From Adiantum capillus-veneris (lineage: Eukaryota > Streptophyta > Polypodiopsida > Polypodiales > Pteridaceae), in the NCBI GenBank assembly GCA_014529385.2, contig CM043944.1:55225768-55289767 (forward strand): 64,000 bases of DNA. Reading direction: 5' to 3'. The notes under the pieces are model-generated. The model ran no database searches and was not told the origin of the DNA. It worked only from the letters and a program-made list of their open reading frames with translations. The position numbers and the translations under genes were made by a program. Positions 32,640-44,048 of the stretch are shown one piece after another (the first letter of the stretch is position 1; each line of letters opens with the position of its first letter).

Positions 32640-34010
32640 CTTGGAGAAATAAGTCATTATATTTAGCAAACAAATCGCTATATCTTTCGTGAATACCTCC
32701 ATTCCGTGATGTAGGATTGATGTAGATCACCGTCGCTCGCGCTCCACGACGAAGCTCGCGCTTAGCCTGCACATGTGAAATGAGAGGGACTGAAGGAATG
32801 CCACTCTCACCACGAATGAGTACTGGTTGCAGAACATCATGATTGATAAGAAGTGTGTTCGCCTCCGAATCCATATGAGGCTTGTACCTACGAAACCACT
32901 TAATACCGAGAATAACATCACATCGAGAAAGTTTAGAAACCACAAAAGAGCGAGTAAACTGTGCTTGCTGAACGACTAACTTGACATCTTGACACTCTTT
33001 AGAAATGGAAGTATCCATGCCTTCAGAAAACCCCTGCACCGGTAAGGGTGGAACAGGAGTGGGCTGAAGACGGGCACGCTTCACTAGAGCGCTACTAATC
33101 ACTTCTTGTGTACTTCCAGGATCAAACAATACCACTACCCTTTGACCATTGACATGCCCATAACACTTAAGCAATTCCTCTTCATCAATTGTCCCCTTTT
33201 GCTTATCTTCAAACTCAATGATCTCCACGGCGTTAACGTGAGGAGACATGCTTGAAGATGGAGCGGAAAAAGAGTAAGCCTTCGTGTCTTTCTTAGGACA
33301 ATCCTTCTTCAGATGACCCTTTGTATGGCACTTAAAGTACCTTTGTTCTTTAGCATACATGGTCCATTCTTCCTTACTTAAAAATCCTCCTATAATGCCC
33401 TGTGCAACCTTCTCATGAGGAGTAAGTGTGGGCTTTGCAGCCTTTTCCTTCTCCTTACCCTTATCACTTGTGCTAGCACTAGAGGTGGACTGTGATGGGG
33501 TGGGGACTTAGGGGCTTGCTTGTGAGCATTCCCCGCCCCATTACTGGACTTAGATGTATCGATAGAGGAGGGAGAAAAACTTACCGACATTGGCTTACCT
33601 TTGTTGTGCTTGAGCTCCTGAAGTTGAGCCAAGCGGACGGCCTCGTCGACAGTCTTTGGATCGTCGGCTTCCACATCGTACTTGATCATGGTATCCAAGC
33701 CAAACAAAAAAGCCTCCAACCTGTCGTCATGAGACTTACGCAATTGTCCCCCAAGCTGGGAAACTCGGTTAGCATAAGACATTTCTGGCTTTACCATTCT
33801 GAGCCAAAGCTCTAAAATCATCTTTAAGACTCTTCAGATGCCGTGGGGGTAAGAAGCGGGCTGTCAAATCTTTACGAAATTCAGCCCACAGATAAGTGAG
33901 AGGCTGATCCTCATCCCAACCACTAGAAGCAACATGCTCAAGCATCTTATCCACCCACTCTTCTTTCCATGTGATAGAGAGCTGAAACTGAAATTCAGAA
34001 AAACCCTGGG
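32640..34010 (-). pseudogene. Gypsy chromovirus C, Gag and protease part
   Basis: Minus strand. 33954-33390: Gag with LTYLWAEFRKDLTARFLPPR, AYANRVSQLGGQLRK-type and LEAFLFGLDTMIKYDVEADD. 33360-32640: zinc knuckle YFKCHTKGHLKKDC (first Cys replaced by Tyr), then a retropepsin-like domain with VVLFDPGSTQEVISSALVKR and VILGIKWF. It ends ...SDLFAKYNDLFLQ exactly at element B; the reading resumes at 28236 on the other side of B (DDLPPSL, one-base shift, PPERPEDHVIDLVDG). The active site reads DPG instead of DSG/DTG; sibling copies share DP at this position, so it may be a family trait. The 5' end is cut at a LINE junction near 34013. Confidence 0.85.
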
Positions 34011-34016
34011 ACAGCT

Positions 34017-35783
34017 ATGTCTCCACAAGAGGCTCCACTAGCATCTCTCCCCGCCTCCCCCTCAGGTGGAGATCCAAGTAGCAACCCCTCTTCCAGAACT
34101 CCCCTCTCGCCCTCTTCCTCTCGGTCGCCTTCCCAGCTGAGTCTTGGGGCTTCCTCCTCTATTGCCATCTTCTTCTCAGGTGTTGATCCCCTCAGTGCCT
34201 CCCCTTGCTTCCCTTTCTGTTCGGAGGCCGGTCTCCCGCGCCTTCATGGAAAACTCTCCCCCTTCTTGGCTGTTTGACCTCGCTGATGCCAGCGCCGATG
34301 AGCTTTGGCCAGTGGAGGTTCAGGTTTATCTTTTGCAACAGCACCGCCGTGCCCTCCTGGGCAACTCTCATAGCCGCTCTACTTTCCTCTCTTTTTTCCT
34401 TTCTTTTTCGGGGGAGGAGGATTGGTTTGACGACTCGACGTTGACCTTCACTTGCTCACAGATTTAGTAGCATCTTGCATTCTAGACGAGTGCACATCCA
34501 TCCGATTTCTCGCACGATCAGCTTGCCGAGTGTATCGGCAAGGTGAAGAGGATGGACTCTTCACAAGGATTTTAGCTAAGCAGTGGTTTTACTGTCTAAT
34601 CATGCTCTAGTTTCTCTTCGTCTCATTGCTCAGAGATTGGCTGCAGCACGCGAGGAGATTTGGTCACATGCATCTGGTTGTCACGCCATACATGGCCACT
34701 TCACTTATGCCACCTTTTACAGACACTGAGCTTCATGCAGCAGTCACTACTCTGGATGCTTCTTTGTTGCCTTGGGGATGATGATCTCACTCATAAGTTC
34801 TTTTTGGAGTATTGGGATGCTTTGCATGGACTTTTACTCCGTGGTTTACAACAGATTTTTGATTTTGGTAGTATGCCTATTTCTATGTGCTTTGGCCTGA
34901 TTGCGCTCATACTTAAAGGAGGGCACCCGACTCTACTCAGACAATGGCGTCCTATTACTTTACTACCTTCTGTCTATAAGATCTTGGCTAGATTGATTTC
35001 GGCTCGTCTGTAGCCTTTGATGCCTTCTCATATTCATGGTTCACAGACAAGTTTCATTCAGAACCGCTGCATTCTCGATAATGTTTTTACATTTTACAGA
35101 GCGGCTGAGTACGCCAAGTCATCCTCATAGTCGTGGCTGTTCTCCTTCTTGCTTTTGAGAAGGCATTTGACAGAGTTGATTGGGATTTCCTGGAGAGCAC
35201 TTTGGCCAATATGGACTTTCCTCGTAGTTGGATCAATAGAATATCAGCTCTTTACCACTCGGCTACTAGTGCAGTCACTATTGGAGGCTTTCTTGGTCGT
35301 CTATTTACTCTGGGCCGTTCCGTGCGTCAAGGCTGCCCTCTTGCACCATATCTTTTTCTACTCTTTGCAGAGGCCCTTATAGTATTCTTTAGTAGCAGTC
35401 ACTATTGTAGGCTTTCTTGGTCGTCTATTTACTCTGGGCCGTTCCGTGCGTCAAGGCTGCCCTCTTGCGCCATATTTTTTTCTATTCTTTGCAAATGCCC
35501 TTATAGTATTCTTGTGTTCACAGTCTCTTGCTGTGCATGGAATCCGTTTACCTACGCAGGTAGGAGAGTAGGAGTTTTGGGCTTTCTTGGTCGTCTATTT
35601 CCTCTGGGCCGTTCCGTGCGTCAAGGTTGCCCTATTGCGCCATATTTTTTTCTATTCTTTGCAGATGCCCTTACAGTATTCTTATGTTCACAGTCTCTTG
35701 CGGTGCATGGAATCCGTTTACCTACGCAGGTAGGAGAGTAGGAGTTTTTGGATTTTGAGTACACGGATGACACGATGCTCATC
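34017..35783 (+). pseudogene. L1-type LINE, 5' part of reverse-transcriptase ORF with internal triplication
   Basis: 34017-34470 encodes Ser/Pro-rich sequence of uncertain role. From 34700 the reading is LINE RT: FDFGSMPISMCFGLIALILK, LLRQWRPITLLPSVYKILAR, SQTSFIQNRCILDNVFTFYR, then ENAFDRVDWDF-like (LLAFEKAFDRVDWDFLESTL), and FLGRLFTLGRSVRQGCPLAP. The RQGCPLAP block is present three times (near 35320, 35445 and 35625). EYTDD follows at about 35757, the YADD-equivalent motif. The ORF is cut at 35783 by an LTR. Stops and the triplication make it non-functional. Confidence 0.75.
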
Positions 35784-36894
35784 TGTCACGTGACACATCC
35801 AACCCTATGTGTTCGTGGACAATCTATAGCATAACAGGGTTCCGTGAGTCCAGTCAGTCTAGATTAGAAGTGATCTGGCACTTTTGTGAGTCTATTCGTA
35901 GACCGTGCATGCCCAGTCACTTAGTATAGATGCATATCCTCTGGTTGCACACATCATGATCATAAGCATTCCCATCAGAATCCTTCAGGGGAATTTTCCA
36001 GTGCATTTAGCCTATTTTACCTATTTTTGACAATTTTTCACTTATTAATTTAAGTGACTTTTGTTGGAAAGTAGGTAGGGCAAATTGGGTAAGAAAATAT
36101 ATAAGCAAACCAAGGTTAGCACTAAACAGCAGATGAGCAAGGAGAACAACAGGCCATTGGCGACAGGTTCCCTCTCTCAGCAAGACTCCCCAAGCACCCC
36201 TTGGCGATTTCCCACACACAGGCCCTAGCGTTTTTCCTCATTGCCAGCCATCCTTTCCCCTTGGCGTTTTTCAGCAGACACCTATCGCTTTGCACTCTTG
36301 CATCTAGCGTTTTACAAAGCCCTGCTCGCCCACTTTTCCCCTGGCGTTTTCAGCACTGACCCGCAGCAGATAAAGCAGCATTTTCAGCACCAAAACGCAG
36401 CCTATACATCAGCGTTTTCTTCAGCCAAACCTGCGTTTTTCAAACAGCAGAAAATCAGCCTTGATTTCAGCATTTCAACTTGCAGCAGATTTCAGCCTTG
36501 AGCGTTTTTGAAAGCAGATAGAACATTCAGTTTTCAGCCCTATTGTCGGCCGCGCCATCCGCGTCGTCATCGTCGACATAGTCTAGACTTGCATCAGTTT
36601 CATGCATCATCATTGTACCAGTTTGTGCAATCAATCGTAGACCACTCTCGCTAATGAGAGTGGGGCCTTCGGAGGAGGGTTTTACAACAATCTCTGGTGT
36701 CGTATTCTCTTCTCTCTCTATCTCTCAGTCTCATACACTTGCACGCACAGTGTCCACTCACTTTGTTCGTGATCATTGCACTCTCTCATTAAAGGCGGAA
36801 GGCTCTCCCTTCCATAAGAACAAAAAGGAACCTTGAGCACATTATGGAGCACTCATCTTGAGAAAGAACAACATTCATTCCGCTGCACCTTACA
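35784..36894 (+). mobile_element. 5' LTR of element E (1111 bp)
   Basis: Starts TGTCACGTGACACATCC directly after LINE coding (…TDDTMLIC) and ends GCACCTTACA. It belongs to the same family as the element B LTRs and carries repeated TCAGCC...AGCGTTTT motifs. TATA-like ATATAAGC is near 36095. Confidence 0.9.
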
Positions 36895-36895
36895 T

Positions 36896-36907
36896 TGGTA
36901 TCAGAGC
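36896..36907 (+). promoter_or_regulatory. Primer-binding site of element E
   Basis: TGGTATCAGAGC, one base after the LTR end; initiator tRNA-Met type. Confidence 0.88.
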
Positions 36908-37439
36908 TTTGGCAGTGTTCTGTATCACTCAAGGAAAGAACCACAAGAATCACAAGAATTTTTTTGCTTGTTGCGGTCGCACGAACCCAAGTTCGCTTGG
37001 GCGTGTCGATTCTTAATCGTGTTTTTGAAGAGTGACAGGAATCCCAAGAAAGAAGGGCTTGTCCAGCCTCCCCTTGTGCCTCTTTTCACTCATTGAGAGC
37101 GGACCGTGCACTTAGCGGCTGGCCAATTGACGTGAAGTGGGAAAAAGCAACCTTGGTGTGAGCGCAAGGCTGCTAAGGGGTGCGCCCGCGGAAAAGAGAA
37201 GAACTCGAATGAAGAGAAGATCCTTCTCAAACACGGTTTGCAAGCGAAAGAAAACCTCAAGAACCTCAAGAACCTCAAGACCCTCAAGAACCCCAGAACC
37301 CAAGACCCTCAAGAACCCAAGTCCCTCGTGTACTTAAGAACCAAAGATCATAGTGCATGGTCCTCACCTATTTTCTTACCCAATTTGCCCTACCTACTTT
37401 CCAACAAAAGTCACTCAAATTAATAAATGAAAAATGTCA

Positions 37440-39296
37440 AAGAGTGGCCTTGGAGGTCGAGCGTGAGGCTTAAAGAGAACTATGCACTCAAGAATTGGTT
37501 CGACAAGTACTTGCCTCGAAGTCCGAACCAACCAAAGATCGTGGGAGTTCTTCAAGTGGCGCAAGCCACGATGCGGATTCCAATAATCCAGTTACAGAGA
37601 AGTTGACTTTCAGTAAGTATGATGGTAAGATGGATGCTGCGGTTATTCATTCTTGGTTGCATCAATTTAATGCTTATTTTGCGACAACTAAGAATACAGG
37701 CAATAGCAAAGTTTTGACGGCAGCCATGTACCTTGCTGGTGATTCCATCAATTGGTAGCACGCATGACAAGAGGCACTGTTAGCCGCGCACCTTCGCTGA
37801 CGAATTCACGCCTCTTTCCTTCAATTGGGCTGATTTCCAAGACAAGCTCAAGGCGCGGTTTATGTCTCCTCAGTACCTAGCACGATTGAAGGAAGATTGA
37901 CGCAATCTCAAGCAACATGGTGTGCCAGTCATGTCTTTTTCTAACCGTATTTCGCAGCTCAGCACTCAATTATGCAAATCGGATGATGAGCGCAAGGAGG
38001 CTTTCCTCTGTGGGTTAGACGAATACATCAAGTTTGATGTAGAAGTCTTTGACCTCGTCGATCTCAACAAGGCGGTAGCGATTGCTCTCGCACAAGAGAT
38101 GAAGCACAACAAGGGAAAGCCTAAAGAGAACAAGACTTCCACAAGTACCTCGCAGATCTCTCAGAACCCTCAGAACGGTAAGAATGGTAAGAACGGTAAT
38201 TCTTCTAACCAATCTTCCAACAGTCTCTCAGAAAAGAATTCTTCCAATGAACCTAAGGGTAAGGCTAACACAATTGCTAAACCTAAGCTTCCTCCATATG
38301 AAAAGGTAGCACAAGGAATTGTAGGAGGATACATCACGTCGGAAGAGCAAAGCACTTATTCTAAGGAAGGTCGTTGTTTTCATTGTCACATTAAGGGTCA
38401 TATAAAAAGAACATGTCCTAAGCTTGAATCGAATGAATCTAAAGAATCCACAGAACCCACTTCCTCTGTCAATGCAATTACTGATAACACGAGTGTGCCC
38501 CAAGTTCCTCTTGACCATCCCATTGATGATTCTCTCATTTAATGTTATGGTCAGGTGTCGGGGCAGCGTTTTGTCATATTGTTTGACCCAAGTAGTATGC
38601 ATGATGTGATCAGTCCCTCTCTTGTTGAGAGAGCCCGCCTAGAAGTTAGTCAGAAATCTCCTCTTGAGGTCTCTGGCTTTGTTCCTGGTATGGATTCTCT
38701 CATCACGCAGGATTGTCTTGGTGTGTTGTTTACAAGTCAACAAGCTGCCTTCAGTAGAAGATTTCTTGTCTCTCCTCTCTCAGGATGTGATATGATTTTG
38801 GGCATTCGATGGTTTCGTGATCTTAATCCTCTCATTGATTGGGAGGCTAACACTTTCACTCTCTATGCTAAACGTGATTCTTTCATTGTCATTCGTGGAG
38901 AGGACATTATTCATTCTCCCTCTCTCATTGCTAATAATAGGACAAGATTGAAAGGATTCATAAGAAGGAGACTCTCTCAGTCTCTTCTTCTCCAAAGCTT
39001 GACACACAGGATTTGCATGATTATGAGAAGCATGATGATGATTTGATTGACAATGATGAGCATGATGATTTGGATGACAATGATAAGCATGATGATTTGC
39101 ATGATCAAGATGTGATTTCTCACAAGCATGATGATTTGCATGAAGATGACGTGATTGTTCACAAGGATGATGAGTTAGTTGATGCTTTTTCTAGCGAAGC
39201 TAACCTCGTTGCACATTCGATCGATCTCAAAGAACCGATCTTGGCTTTCGAGTCGAGGTCCACAGATCTCCCACAAGAAGATTCGATAGATTTGCC
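37440..39296 (+). pseudogene. Element E Gag-protease plus HD-rich spacer; 3' half missing
   Basis: 37440-37758: Gag N-terminal part (RQVLASKSEPTKDRGSSS, LTFSKYDGKMDAAVIHSWLH). Stops and a shift follow, then 37922-38542: SFSNRISQLSTQLCKSDDER, GLDEYIKFDVEVFDL and a canonical CCHC knuckle CFHCHIKGHIKRTC. 38555-38950 is the protease: FVILFDPSSMHDVISPSLVE and MILGIRWF. About 38950-39290 encodes ETLSVSSSPKLDTQDLHDYE and HDDL-type repeats (HDDLHDQDVISHKHDDLHED). This places the HD-rich segment between protease and RT in the parent element. RT, integrase and the 3' LTR are absent; the sequence passes into LINE coding at ~39297. Confidence 0.7.
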
Positions 39297-39655
39297 AGGC
39301 TTGTCGGTATTTGGGATTTCATGTTGATCTTAAGGTGACTCCAAAGCAGCAGTTTATCCCGGTTCTTGACTCCATCCACAAGAAGCTCATGCATTGGTGG
39401 TGTGTCATTTCTCTCTTGAGGGTCGAGCTCTTGTGGTGAACGAGGTTTTGCTGGCTACTGCTTGGTGCATTGCCTCTTGTTGGATGTTGCACCTTGGCGT
39501 GATTTCTTGTTTGTGGTGCATGGTGCAAAATTTTTTATGGTGTGGCTCTGATGGCACGTAGGACACTTGAGCTAGAGTTGCTTGGCACACATGCATTTTA
39601 CCTCGTGAGGAGGGAGGATTAGGCATCATTGAATGAAGTGCAGCTGTTAGAATGA
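39297..39655 (+). pseudogene. L1-type LINE, C-terminal RT part
   Basis: The frame reads RYLGFHVDLKVTPKQQFIP, VLDSIHKKLMHW, then after shifts FLWCGSDGT and REEGGLGIIE, the post-catalytic part of plant L1 ORF2. It fits as the continuation of the LINE cut at 35783, with roughly 150 codons missing between the two parts. Confidence 0.6.
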
Positions 39656-39683
39656 TCATGTGTTACTAATAGAAGATGCTTCT

Positions 39684-39688
<5 letters not shown>

Positions 39689-39760
<72 letters not shown>
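39689..39760. repeat. (GA)n microsatellite
   Basis: About 36 uninterrupted GA units. Open frames across it are artefacts. Confidence 0.95.
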
Positions 39761-39763
<3 letters not shown>

Positions 39764-40251
39764 ATTTGATTTCGAATTATCTTGGTCACTAAGTACCTTC
39801 GAATGGGCAGATGAAGGCAAATGCTCTACATCTTTTGGCTCCATCGCAGACGTATTCATCTTAGACTCTTGAAATCGGATGTAGAGATCTTGAGTGTACT
39901 CTTGTCATCCTCATAAGCAAATGCAATGCACATTGCATGTCTATGCATATTAGCCTTAAGAAGTTAGGGGATTTAACATGAGATTTTTTTAATTCTTGCT
40001 GTCTTGTTTTACTATACTGGTTGTTGGCACTGTTTTGCAGAGAGAGAGAGAGAGAGGGGGGGGGGGGGGGGGGGGGGGGGGGGAGGGGGGGTTTGTTTAT
40101 TGTTAAAATTGTTATTTTATTATGCTGCAGGTGTCGTGAGACGCATCTCTCACCGAAAGTGCCCCTTCTCCGGTAGGTGTCACGTGCCATGGCGTCTGTA
40201 CCTCTTCTGACAAATAGGCAGCTTGCGCAATGCCCCTTGCCACCATTTAAT
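39761..40251. other. No recognised gene; (GA)n-poly(G) tract
   Basis: 40041-40055 is GA repeats leading into about 28 consecutive G (40056-40083), one A, then seven G. Flanking sequence has no coding motif I recognise. Confidence 0.7.
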
Positions 40252-40800
40252 GTGTACGGTGCAGCAGAATGAATGATGAAATTTGCTCAAGATGAGTGCT
40301 CCGAACTGTGCTCAAGAGTTTCTTTTTCTTAGGGAAGGGAGAGCCTTCCGTATGGACACAAACAAAGTGAATGGACATTGTGAATGACGGTGCATGAGAC
40401 TGAGAGATAGAGAGAGAAGAGATTACGACATCAGAGACGTAAACCGTCCTCCAAGGGCCCCACTCTATGGCGAGAGTGGTCTACTTATGATTGCACAAAT
40501 CTCTACAATGCTTGGACTTGCTGACGACGATGAGGATGACGACGAGACGGGCTGAAATCTGAAAATGCCAATGGCTGAAATCTGCAAATCTTGAACTACT
40601 GAATTCTAACTTTATGCCGGTGACGATGTCGATGACGAGGGTATGACGACGACGCGCTGAAAACGCAGATGCTGAACTCTGCGTTTTCCGGGCTGAAACT
40701 GTAAACTTCTATGGATCCGACCGTGCGGCGAGGAACTGCTGCGGGAAGGTGAGATCTGCGAGGTTTGGGGGTTCTACTGCGATGTCTGACTGCGAAACGT
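40252..40800 (-). mobile_element. Truncated LTR (3' part), minus orientation
   Basis: From TGTACGGTGCAGCAGAATGA at 40252 this follows the family LTR 3' end inverted (CTCAAGATGAGTGCTCCGAA, GGAAGGGAGAGCCTTCCG) and fades out near 40800. No PBS or internal region is adjacent. Confidence 0.75.
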
Positions 40801-40848
40801 TCACATATGGTGTTTTAGTGCAATGGACAAACAAGTGAATGGACACTT

Positions 40849-41135
40849 CTTATTTGGATCGTGGCAAACTAAAACACCATAATTTTAATGTCTGATCATT
40901 TCATACAAGTGATACCTGAAGAACACCTGGTATTATAAGTTGCTTCATGTGTCACAAGCCCCAAAACCTGCATAAACAAGAAGAATAGACTCCTAAATTC
41001 CATGGCCTACCAACATCCTAAGACCCAAAAGATCAAAAGGTACATAGTTTAAAGAATAGAAGATTGTATATATACCTAGATGAATAGAAGATCATGACAC
41101 AATATAAACTACAACTCAAATGAAAATTATTAAAT
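40849..41135 (-). other. 3' flank of nuclease-kinase copy 1 (inverted duplicate of 54660-54921)
   Basis: Non-coding sequence matching the downstream flank of the plus-strand copy, with AAAAGATC and GGCCTACCAACATCCTAAG blocks shared. It marks the outer part of the inverted repeat arm. Confidence 0.75.
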
Positions 41136-42623
41136 TTACAATATATGAGCCAAACCAACCTTTTGCAACTTGTCCTTGTCATCTATAAATACTTTCTGCC
41201 TACTGATTGAATCTTCTTGAAGCACTAAAGACTCTCCAAAGTCTATGAAAATTGGATTGCCATCTTTCTGCACAAGAATATTCACTGGGTGAATATCTTT
41301 GTGCGCCACTCCAAGCGAGTGAATGGAATCTAATGCTTCAGTACTCTTGAGAATGAAAGATCGCGTGTCTTCTCTTTTCAAGAGTAAGACCTACATCTAG
41401 CATGGCTATAAATGGGCAATTCACATGGCTCATTATTCCATCGCAAATGATCAATGGAGTATACTTGCCTTGTAAGGATTGGAGGACTTCGTATGCACGC
41501 TGCTCTGCCCAAAACTTATCCTCACCGCCATGAAGCTTTAGGTTGAAAAGCTTCACAACAAAGAAAACATCACCTTGCGACGCGCCCATTACTACACTAT
41601 ACTTGCCGGCACTAATAATCTTTGATGTTAAGCCAATAGTGCCTAAATCGTACAGCTTCAGGCCCTTCCAAAACTCTTGGTCGCATGCCCGTCTTCTTCT
41701 TTTATGGCCATCCTTGGCTGTTTGAATCATGATAGATTTATGACTTGAAGTAACTCTCTTCTCGATCTAGTCATGGTGGTCGTGCTTGGTAAGGTTAACC
41801 TTTGCCCAGGAGGAGTGATGGGTACAAGCTCTTTCTTCAATCTTGTTGTGATGTGCAGGTTTAAAGAAGCCTCTCTTTAAAAAAAGAGATAGTACAATAT
41901 CGGGGTTTCATGGATGCCGATTATTGGAGAAACTGCCATAACCTTTTCCCGAGGATTGGAATTCCTTTTGAAGAAGATAGTGCTTTTGTAGTTTGATAAA
42001 AATCCATACGCACATTCATCGATGACGAGGTATGCATATAACTGTTGCACAACATGGATGAGCCTCTCCGCCTTCTGCCCACCTGAAAGCACAATATTCA
42101 CAAGAGATTCCCCATCATCCACATCAAATTGCCAATCTCCCTTTGCTTCACAATCTTTGAAGATCTGATCAGTAAGACACATTCCTCTGCTTGTTGGCGA
42201 TAATCCTGCTTGGGGGATATTCTTTTGTAAAATAACCATATCAAAGAAAGAGCTAGATCGTCCACCACCTCCGCCACCAACTCCTGATACGTATTGTAAG
42301 GGAAGATTAAGACAGTCAGCCAAAGAATTAACAATGGGGAAAAGATGGGTCTCGAGAGCACCCCTAATCGTGACTTCATCAGCTGCAGAAGCGAAGCTCT
42401 CTTGACCATAGTTTCTCTGGAAGTATTCCATCGGAGCTATGGACTTTGCAATTGTGTCGTTCAACAAACCAAGCATTTGTTCTGTTGAAACTGTAAAATC
42501 CTCCCACTCCACAATGGAATCAAAAGTCCCAGCACTCACGGAATTTGTCATGGCTGATGACTCCCTGTGTGACTCCCTTGCATTATGTAAGGTGTAGCGG
42601 AATGAATGATGAACTTTGCTCAA
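41136..42623 (-). pseudogene. Nuclease-like plus protein-kinase-like gene, copy 1
   Basis: Minus strand. 42623-41877 is one open frame of 248 codons. Its first ~12 codons (MSKVHHSFRYTL) come from the LTR; then MTNSVSAGTFDSIVEWEDFT, ADEVTIRGALETHLFPIVNS, a Gly-rich loop, SSFFDMVILQ, GDWQFDVDDGESLVNIVLSG, HVVQQLYAYLVIDECAYGFL and STIFFKRNSNPREKV. The pattern fits the restriction-endonuclease-like fold of Crinkler-type nuclease-kinase proteins (inference). After an in-frame TAA, 41730-41136 is kinase-like: SVVMGASQGDVFFVVKLFNL, HKDIHPVNILVQKDGNPIFI, IDFGES. A one-base shift near 41340-41380 splits the kinase part. Compared with copy 2 the nuclease half is better preserved and the kinase half worse. 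Confidence 0.6.
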
Positions 42624-43325
42624 GATGAGTGCTCCGAACTGTGCTCAAGGTTCCTTTTACTTAGGGAAGGGAGAGCCTTCCGTTCTCTAATGAGAGAGTG
42701 CAATGGACAAACAAGTGAATGGACACTGTGCGTGAAGGTGTATGAGACTGAGAGATAGAGAGAGAAGAGAATACGACACCAGGGAGTTGTAAAACCCTCC
42801 TCTGAAGGCCCCACTCTCGATGGCGAGAGTGGTCTACTATTGATTGCACAAACTCGTACAATTCTGATGCACTTGAAGACTATGATGCAATGGCAAGTAG
42901 GACGATGTCGACGGCGACAACTTGACTCCTTCGGCTGAAAGCTATTGCTACAAAACGCTGATCTGCTGGTCCCTTATGGCTGTTGAAAACTTGATGTGCT
43001 GATGCTGTCCAAAAACGCTATAAGGTTGAAATCCGCTGTCCAAAAACTCTGGGTTTAGGCTGAAATCTGCTGTCCAAAAACGTTGGTTTAGGGCTGAATA
43101 TGAAGGCTGCAGGCTGAAAAACGCTATGTGTTGAAAGTTGGAAGCTGCATAGTTGGCTGAAAAACGCTAGCATGCTGAAGCTTATGGCGATGATGACTGG
43201 ATGTTGAGAAACGCCGGGACTCTCTTGGGAAAAATGCCAGGCTTGAAGTAAAACGCTGAAGTGACAGGGTTCTTGCTTGAGAGGGGGGAAGAGACGCTTG
43301 CTGCAATGCTTTGCCTGTTGCACTT
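42586..43325 (-). mobile_element. LTR 3' part, minus orientation, abutting copy 1
   Basis: Starts TGTAAGGTGTAGCGGAATGA at 42586 right next to the nuclease-kinase gene and carries the usual LTR 3' features plus AACGCT motifs. It is cut near 43325 where a plus-oriented LTR piece begins. Confidence 0.85.
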
Positions 43326-43329
43326 CTTC

Positions 43330-43436
43330 TATTAAAGAACGAAAGGCTCTCCCTTCCCTAAGTAAAAGGAACCTTGAGCACAGTTCCGAGCACTCATCTT
43401 GAGCAAAGTTCATCATTCATTCCACTGCACCTTACA
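43330..43436 (+). mobile_element. LTR 3' remnant of element F
   Basis: TTAAAGAACGAAAGGCTCTCC to CACCTTACA, the last ~107 bp of the family LTR, head-to-head with the preceding minus LTR. PBS-like TTGTATCAGAGC follows at 43438-43449 (one mismatch to the initiator tRNA-Met site). Confidence 0.85.
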
Positions 43437-44048
43437 TTTGTATCAGAGCTTTGGCAGTGTTCTGTATCACTCAAGGTAAGAACCACAAGAACCACAATTT
43501 TTTTTTTTGCTTGTTGAGGTCGCACGAACCCAAGTTCACTTGGGTGTGTCGATTCCTAATTGTGTTTTTGAAGAGTGACAGGAAACCCAAGGAAGAAGGT
43601 CTTGTCCAGCCTCCCCTTGTGCCTCTTTTCACTCATTGAGAGCGGACCGTGCACCTAGCGGCCGGCCAATCGACGTGAGGTGGGAAAAAACAACCTTGGT
43701 GTGAGCGCAAGGCCGCCAAGGGGTGCGCCCGCAGAAAAGGGCAAAACTCGGGTGAAGAGAAGATCCTTCTCGAACATAGATTGCAAGCGAAAGAAGAACC
43801 ATAAGACCTCAAGAACCTCAAGACCCTCAAGAACTTCAAGAACCCAAGAGCCCAAGAGCCCAAGACCCGCAAGAACCCAAGTTACTAGTGAACTTAAGAA
43901 CCCAAGACTTCAGAGTATGGTCATCACCCGAAGCGGAATGGATACTTTGCATGAGTGGTGAAGAAGAATTTTCCCCACCAGGAGGTTTTTCTGACCCTCC
44001 CCCTTTCCCATCTATGCCAAGGATTGCACCAGATCCTATGGAGGCTTA
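43437..44048 (+). other. Element F leader and Gag start
   Basis: PBS-like site at 43438, A/G-rich leader with CAAGAACCTCAAGACCC-type repeats, then ATG at 43917 encoding MVITRSGMDTLHEW. This register stops soon after; the Pro-rich Gag segment continues out of frame to 44048. Confidence 0.65.

Noticed and set aside
24786-34010. Element C as a complete LTR retrotransposon
   Set aside because: No 5' LTR or primer site is found to the right of 34010; the 5' end is lost at the LINE junction.
39656-39872. Frames rich in Ser-Leu or Arg-Glu across GA/CT tracts (also near 19629, 55502, 56503)
   Set aside because: Microsatellite translation artefacts.
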